A DNA stretch of 9,205 nucleotides from Lachnospiraceae bacterium UBA4381 (GTDB taxonomy: Bacteria > Bacillota > Clostridia > Lachnospirales > Lachnospiraceae): assembly GCA_002391105.1 (NCBI GenBank), contig DGRT01000135.1:1-9205 (forward strand). The letters are read 5' to 3'. A program made the translations under genes and the position numbers. This document shows, piece after piece, positions 6,403 to 9,205 of the stretch. Each line of letters starts with the position of its first letter. Position 1 is the first letter of the stretch. The notes under the pieces were generated by a model, which did no database searches, was not told the DNA's origin, and saw only the letters and a list, made by a program, of their open reading frames with translations.

Positions 6403-6572
6403 TTCTATTGTTATTACTATTCCGTTGTTTTCTCTCTTCTGTTGTTATTACTATTCCGTTGTTTTCTCTCTTCTGTTGTTATTTCGATTCCATTGTTATC
6501 TCTGTTCTGTTGTTACTACTGTTCCATTGTAATTTCTATTCTGTCATTATTTCTGTTCTATTGTCCTGACTG
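6403..6572. repeat. Tandem array: ten 17-bp units in five 34-bp dimers
   Basis: The array has ten contiguous units of exactly 17 bp with no indels. Odd units resemble TTCTGTTGTTATTACTA and even units TTCCGTTGTTTTCTCTC, so the larger period is 34 bp. Units 1-2 and 3-4 are identical except for one base (A/G); units 5-10 diverge progressively, so duplication appears most recent at the low-coordinate end. The core TTCYRTTGTT is the most conserved part. The plus strand is very pyrimidine-rich. Neither 17 nor 34 is a multiple of three, so the array is not a coding repeat. A possible degenerate extra unit lies just before 6403. Confidence 0.92.
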
Positions 6573-6577
6573 TCCTT

Positions 6578-6667
6578 TTACCTTGCAGCTAGGCATTTTA
6601 CCATCCTGTTATTCTCAAAAGCTGAAATCACACAACCTTGCATCGTCCCATCAGATGTTGCAACCAT
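6578..6667 (-). CDS. Possible 29-residue small ORF beside the tandem array
   Basis: ATG at 6665-6667 follows a purine-rich stretch (AAGGAAGGGGTG) that could act as a ribosome binding site, though the spacing is short. The frame gives a 29-residue peptide beginning MVATSDGTMQGCV and ending KCLAAR, with a TAA at 6578-6580, six bases from the tandem array. It has no recognisable domain. It lies 80 bp after the stop of the 128-residue gene on the same strand. It may be a chance ORF or a remnant. Confidence 0.22.
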   Translation of the reverse strand: MVATSDGTMQGCVISAFENNRMVKCLAAR

Positions 6668-6748
6668 CACCCCTTCCTTCTTACCTCATTTATCTCATGA
6701 GACTGGCCGGTGTTGTAAATTCATCATACCACTAGAGGTGTGCCGTTT

Positions 6749-7135
6749 TTATCCCAGCTCTTCCCCTTCACCTCTGTATCTTATATAAAAATTACCCTTA
6801 CCATCAGAAGAAACCTTCACTGTAAAGAAACCAGCATCCGCAAGTACATAAGTACCATATTCATCTCTGCTGATATGGAGCTCACAGTGGTAATCTCCCC
6901 ATTCCTTGACCCTGTCTCCAAGCACACGATCAAGTTCTGCATCAAAACGGTTCAGCTTGTTCTGAACAAAGTTCCCCTTGTCCCTGTTAACCACCTGGTT
7001 ATAATTGAGACGTGCCTTGTCAAGAGCACTATAGTTCATACACTTTGTCTTACCAAACATCATCGACAGTGTGTCCGCTGCGATATAAATCTCTACATCC
7101 TTTGAATTAAAGCTTCCAAGTCTTGGTGTGTTCAT
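6749..7135 (-). CDS. Unrecognised 128-residue cytoplasmic protein
   Basis: I do not recognise this family. The protein begins MNTPRLGSFNSKDVEIYIAA. The middle is charged and helical (about 34-78, with NKLNRFDAELDRVLGDRVKE at 59-78) and the C-terminal third looks beta-rich (HCELHISRDEYGTYVLADAG, 83-102, then FFTVKV and NFYIRYRG). Cys32 and Cys83 are the only cysteines. No signal peptide or membrane segment is present, so it is probably cytoplasmic. The start has AAAGGA about 10 bases upstream. The gene stands alone, with large non-coding gaps on both sides. A good promoter (7288-7317) with an overlapping palindrome gives it a leader of about 145 nt that contains a long hairpin, so regulated expression is likely. 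Codon use looks like its neighbours. Confidence 0.78.
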   Translation of the reverse strand: MNTPRLGSFNSKDVEIYIAADTLSMMFGKTKCMNYSALDKARLNYNQVVNRDKGNFVQNKLNRFDAELDRVLGDRVKEWGDYHCELHISRDEYGTYVLADAGFFTVKVSSDGKGNFYIRYRGEGEELG

Positions 7136-7233
7136 AGGTCACTATTCCTTTCTTCATTAAATAATACTCTTTGTTCTGATACTAACATAAATGACTACAT
7201 AGAATAACAACTCAAGTTTACGGAACCAAACCC

Positions 7234-7278
7234 TTACGATCCTATATAAAGATATAGGTATCAAACGTCCTATCGTAA
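7234..7278 (-). other. Bulged hairpin in the leader of the 128-residue gene
   Basis: Two stacked perfect 7-bp helices: CCTATAT (7241-7247) pairs with ATATAGG (7252-7258) around loop AAAG, and TTACGAT (7234-7240) pairs with ATCGTAA (7272-7278). The strand on one side is contiguous; the other carries a 13-nt bulge (7259-7271). It lies just downstream of the predicted start of the 128-residue gene's transcript. No T-run follows, so it is not a terminator. It may be a regulatory RNA element, but no known riboswitch class is recognised. Confidence 0.5.
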
Positions 7279-7287
7279 ATGCCATGC

Positions 7288-7317
7288 ATTTTATTTATAC
7301 AAATATTTACTCATCAA
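7288..7317 (-). promoter_or_regulatory. Promoter for the 128-residue gene
   Basis: On the minus strand TTGATG (7312-7317) is followed after 18 bases by TAAAAT (7288-7293), with a start expected near 7281. The -10 differs from consensus by one base. Confidence 0.6.
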
Positions 7318-7332
7318 TTAACCGTTGTTAAT
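7317..7332. promoter_or_regulatory. Palindrome abutting the -35 of the 128-residue gene
   Basis: ATTAAC (7317-7322) and GTTAAT (7327-7332) are perfect 6-bp arms with a 4-bp spacer (CGTT). The site touches the -35 hexamer of the promoter at 7288-7317, a common place for an operator or activator site. Confidence 0.4.
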
Positions 7333-7404
7333 ATTCTAACACGCCAGATATGTCACACGTTAAAAGTACGTTCACTTTGTTGCATTTTGGATTCTTAGCT
7401 TTCC

Positions 7405-7515
7405 AATGCTCTGCCGATCAGCCCTCGGCAGTGACTGTTACCGTATTCTTCGAGGCCCCGGGAACCGGGCGTATTCTGTTGTAAGATACCAGTTTTGGCT
7501 TTAATACTGGCTTTT
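7405..7515. other. GC-rich, hairpin-dense island, candidate structured RNA
   Basis: In an otherwise AT-rich gap this block is conspicuously GC-rich and carries three hairpins: a perfect 7-bp stem (7411-7417 with 7425-7431), a CCCGG/CCGGG stem with a GAA loop (7457-7469), and CCAGT/ACTGG (7489-7493 with 7506-7510), which on the plus strand is followed by CTTTTCC. CGTATTCT occurs at 7442-7449 and 7470-7477, flanking the GC hairpin. No ORF of note crosses it. Strand is uncertain: the minus-strand promoters at 7659-7748 point into it, while the last hairpin would look terminator-like on the plus strand. I could not match it to 6S, tmRNA, RNase P, SRP RNA or a known riboswitch. Confidence 0.4.
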
Positions 7516-7532
7516 CCAAGACTTTTGAGGTC

Positions 7533-7652
7533 AGAAAAAGCACCGTAATTAAAAATTCAGAAAATTTAGAATCCACTTCTAGCCCAAAACCGCTTTAAAT
7601 CTATTTAATCCCTAAATTTTTAATTACGGTGCTTTAACTCACACCTGACTGC
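7533..7652 (-). ncRNA. Candidate ~120-nt hairpin small RNA or attenuator
   Basis: A promoter (7659-7687) predicts a start near 7652. The transcript meets a perfect 21-bp inverted repeat (arms 7615-7635 and 7537-7557, 57-nt loop) after about 17 nt. The 3' arm ends GGTGC followed by TTTTTC on the minus strand, so the RNA would end near 7533. Just outside the stem, GTCAG and CTGAC can pair across a small internal loop. Inside, CTAAATTTT can pair with AAAATTTAG, competing with part of the outer stem, and TAGAA/TTCTA (7567-7581) forms a third option. There is no ORF. Alternatives are a leader attenuator for downstream genes or a MITE-like element with 21-bp terminal inverted repeats. Confidence 0.5.
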
Positions 7653-7658
7653 TTAAAT

Positions 7659-7687
7659 AATATAACTCTATCAACCTTCAAAGTCAA
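7659..7687 (-). promoter_or_regulatory. Strong sigma-70-type promoter into the hairpin RNA
   Basis: On the minus strand TTGACT (7682-7687) is separated by exactly 17 bases from TATATT (7659-7664). Each hexamer differs from consensus by one base. The start is expected near 7652, immediately before the 21-bp-stem hairpin. Confidence 0.8.
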
Positions 7688-7719
7688 CAGATTTTTTAAT
7701 ATTTTTTTCGTAATTTCAC

Positions 7720-7748
7720 ATTTTAGCCTAACAGGCTAATTCTGTCAA
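7720..7748 (-). promoter_or_regulatory. Second strong promoter with a palindromic operator in its spacer
   Basis: On the minus strand a perfect -35 TTGACA (7743-7748) is separated by 17 bases from TAAAAT (7720-7725). The spacer holds a perfect 7-bp-arm palindrome, TTAGCCT (7723-7729) and AGGCTAA (7733-7739) around AAC, which overlaps the upstream edge of the -10. A repressor bound there would block polymerase. It lies 61 bp upstream of the promoter at 7659-7687 and points the same way. Confidence 0.78.
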
Positions 7749-7854
7749 TATGTTTTTGATTTTTTTGCATTTTTATATGCTTTATTGTTACTATTCACAA
7801 TTTGTTGTCTCCGTAAGGAACCAGTAGAACGCCGAAATAAAGATATTACTCAGC

Positions 7855-8895
7855 CTAGATTTCTGACCAGTGATATCCGCTGCTCATCTCATACTCTGCA
7901 GGAGATATATTGAGCCAGTTCTGACCATTCTTTCCACTCTCCTGGTTAAGAGGATCCCAGAATCTTCCATTTACCTCTACCCAGCCATGAACATCGGAAT
8001 GATCCAGATATACTGTTCCAAAGTTAAGCTCATTAAAAAGATATGCCAGCGCGGCTGCTTCGCCTACACATTCAGCTCCCGGCTGTTCCAGTTCTCCTTT
8101 GGAATTCAGGATATTATCTGCATAATGAGCATCATAGCAGGACCAGTATCCTTTATTATAATAGCTTCCAATCGGATAATCTCTTAACATATATGGATAT
8201 GCTGCAACCCATGTATAGCACGCACTTTGTTTGTAAGCAAGTGAATCATCAGGATTACATATCGACTTAACTACTTCTTTAGCCCTGATCATAACAGGGA
8301 TTTTTTCCTCTGCATAAGATGTAATCTCCGCTGTACCACCTTCTTCAAGATATATGCCATTTACTGTAGTTCCAGCCTGCATTGCACCAGAGGATCTGTC
8401 ACAATAGTAATATCTGCCTCCATCCGAAAGCCAGCCCTGCTGCATATCTCCTGATGAGTTCATATAATACCAGGTAGAGCCATCCTGTACCCAGCCTGTC
8501 TGCATCAGCCCGCTATCACCAAAGTAATACCAGTAGCCATTAATCTTCTCCCAGCCTGTAGCCATAGCACCGCCTACGCCCATATAATACCAGCCACTCG
8601 CACCACTTATCCAGCCCTCATACATTGCGCCGCTTGAGTCCATATAGTACCAGTTGGAGCCATCCTCTACCCAGCCTGTCTGCATAATACCATTCGAATC
8701 CGCATAGTACCAGGTACCCCCATCACTTATCCAGCCTGTCTGAGCTTCTCCACCAACTTCATACTTCCAGCCTTCTGAAGAATCAACCCATGAACCACCT
8801 TCTGCATTAGCAGTTATACCACAAACGCCGGTAAGTCCTGCCACCGCAAATACTCCTGATAAAGCCATAGATATAAACTTATTGAATCTAGTCAT
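7855..8895 (-). CDS. Secreted choline-binding-repeat protein with transglutaminase-like domain
   Basis: This 346-residue protein has a Sec signal peptide (1-31, basic start, hydrophobic core, cleavage likely after TANA). Seven aromatic cell-wall/choline-binding-type repeats of about 20 residues follow (about 36-175), with the form WISDGGTWYYADSNGIMQTG; such repeats usually hold proteins on choline-bearing or related glycopolymers of the envelope. The C-terminal domain (about 190-346) resembles the papain-like transglutaminase core: Cys276 in GAECVGEAAALAYLF, His303 in DVHGWVEVNG and Asp314 in FWDPLN form the expected triad. It may be a cysteine protease or a protein-crosslinking enzyme; the substrate is unknown. 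The start has GGGAG about 9 bases upstream. It follows, by 69 bp, another apparently exported protein on the same strand, so co-transcription is possible. No clear terminator follows. Confidence 0.9.
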   Translation of the reverse strand: MTRFNKFISMALSGVFAVAGLTGVCGITANAEGGSWVDSSEGWKYEVGGEAQTGWISDGGTWYYADSNGIMQTGWVEDGSNWYYMDSSGAMYEGWISGASGWYYMGVGGAMATGWEKINGYWYYFGDSGLMQTGWVQDGSTWYYMNSSGDMQQGWLSDGGRYYYCDRSSGAMQAGTTVNGIYLEEGGTAEITSYAEEKIPVMIRAKEVVKSICNPDDSLAYKQSACYTWVAAYPYMLRDYPIGSYYNKGYWSCYDAHYADNILNSKGELEQPGAECVGEAAALAYLFNELNFGTVYLDHSDVHGWVEVNGRFWDPLNQESGKNGQNWLNISPAEYEMSSGYHWSEI

Positions 8896-8964
8896 TTTTA
8901 TCTCCCTCTCCGTTTATGTATTATGGTGTACTAATTCACCTTTGAAATCCATATCATATTTCTA

Positions 8965-9205
8965 TCAGAATACATACTGAACTATCCAGTCACCACCGGG
9001 AGTCCTTGAACACTGAACCGTAAAATCACTGTAGGTTGCTGTGGCAAGATCTCCTCCATCGTCAAGACACCCAATATTTTCAGCCCACACATATCCGCCG
9101 CCACATGCAGCTTCCAGCGCAGAGAACGGCTGACCAACATATCCTGATGCAGTTGATTTCATGGATGGCGCCTCTGTTGCTGCTTCTGTCGGTGCTTCTG
9201 TCGGT
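8965..9205 (-). CDS. C-terminus of a probable exported protein, start outside window
   Basis: The frame ends with TGA at 8965-8967 and remains open to the window edge, giving 79 visible residues; the internal ATG at 9160-9162 has no ribosome binding site and is not the real start. The first visible residues are a PTEAPTEAATEAPS linker, encoded by a 12-bp DNA repeat (ACCGACAGAAGC, two exact copies and one variant). Such linkers usually separate a signal/lipid anchor from an extracellular domain. The last 65 residues are glycine- and aromatic-rich with three cysteines (AACGGGYVWAENIGCLDDGG, then VQCSRTPGGDW) and look like a small compact domain I do not recognise. The gene precedes the choline-binding-repeat gene by 69 bp. 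Confidence 0.75.
   Translation of the reverse strand, partial: PTEAPTEAATEAPSMKSTASGYVGQPFSALEAACGGGYVWAENIGCLDDGGDLATATYSDFTVQCSRTPGGDWIVQYVF

Noticed and set aside
6442..6735. 97-codon hydrophobic plus-strand ORF
   Set aside because: It runs through the 17-bp array, starts at TTG without a ribosome binding site, and its hydrophobicity follows from the T-rich repeat.
6740..7105. 121-codon plus-strand ORF opposite the 128-residue gene
   Set aside because: The minus-strand frame has a ribosome binding site and promoter and a soluble-protein composition. The plus frame has none of these.
7429..7437. CAGTGACTG, also present in the tRNA promoter repeat at 4416-4424
   Set aside because: A single shared 9-mer in a 9-kb window is plausible by chance, and it lies within unrelated structure here.

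Overview
This window looks like a stretch of a low-GC Gram-positive chromosome, most likely a gut Clostridia/Lachnospiraceae bacterium. The reasons are AT-rich intergenic DNA, strong AGGAGG-type ribosome binding sites, a greA/lysS neighbourhood, a lipoprotein form of trigger factor, a secreted protein with choline-binding-type repeats, and a RepA_N/TnpV mobile module of the type found in Clostridia elements. The taxonomic call is an inference from protein style, not a database match. Every convincing gene is on the minus strand, so transcription runs from high to low coordinates.

From low to high coordinate: (1) 1-1672 is mobile-element DNA: a truncated unknown ORF, a TnpV-family protein and a RepA_N-type replication initiator with a C-terminal DUF6017-like region, apparently one short operon. 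(2) 1673-1912 is the junction to the core chromosome, with a terminator-like hairpin and a short direct repeat; a boundary of the mobile element probably lies here. (3) 1913-4363 is core information processing: lysS (class II lysyl-tRNA synthetase), greA (transcript cleavage factor, with a clear terminator) and tRNA-Leu(CAG) behind a near-consensus promoter. With no terminator between them, tRNA-Leu and greA may share that promoter. (4) 4440-5594 encodes an exported lipoprotein made of a trigger-factor-like FKBP domain and SurA/trigger-factor-like helices, probably an extracytoplasmic folding factor. (5) 5816-6037 is a small XRE-type regulator, ended by a bidirectional terminator.

(6) 6038-6748 is a 711-bp gap with an operator-like palindrome, a 15-bp AT-rich triplicate, an exact-period tandem array (ten 17-bp units, arranged as five 34-bp dimers) and a possible 29-residue ORF. 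(7) 6749-7135 encodes an unrecognised 128-residue protein with its own promoter, an adjoining palindrome and a structured leader. (8) 7136-7854 is a 719-bp gap that is the most interesting part of the window. It holds two strong minus-strand sigma-70 promoters, one with a 7-bp-arm palindrome inside its spacer. They fire into a 21-bp-stem hairpin ending in a T5 run, a candidate ~120-nt small RNA or attenuator, followed by a GC-rich structured island. (9) 7855-8895 encodes a secreted choline-binding-repeat protein with a transglutaminase-like Cys-His-Asp domain. (10) 8965 to the window end is the C-terminus of a second, probably exported, protein with a Pro-Thr-Glu-Ala linker.

The window has no CRISPR array, rRNA, intact transposase or integrase. 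The best candidates for undescribed biology are the promoter/hairpin RNA locus at 7405-7748 and the 17/34-bp tandem array at 6403-6572.
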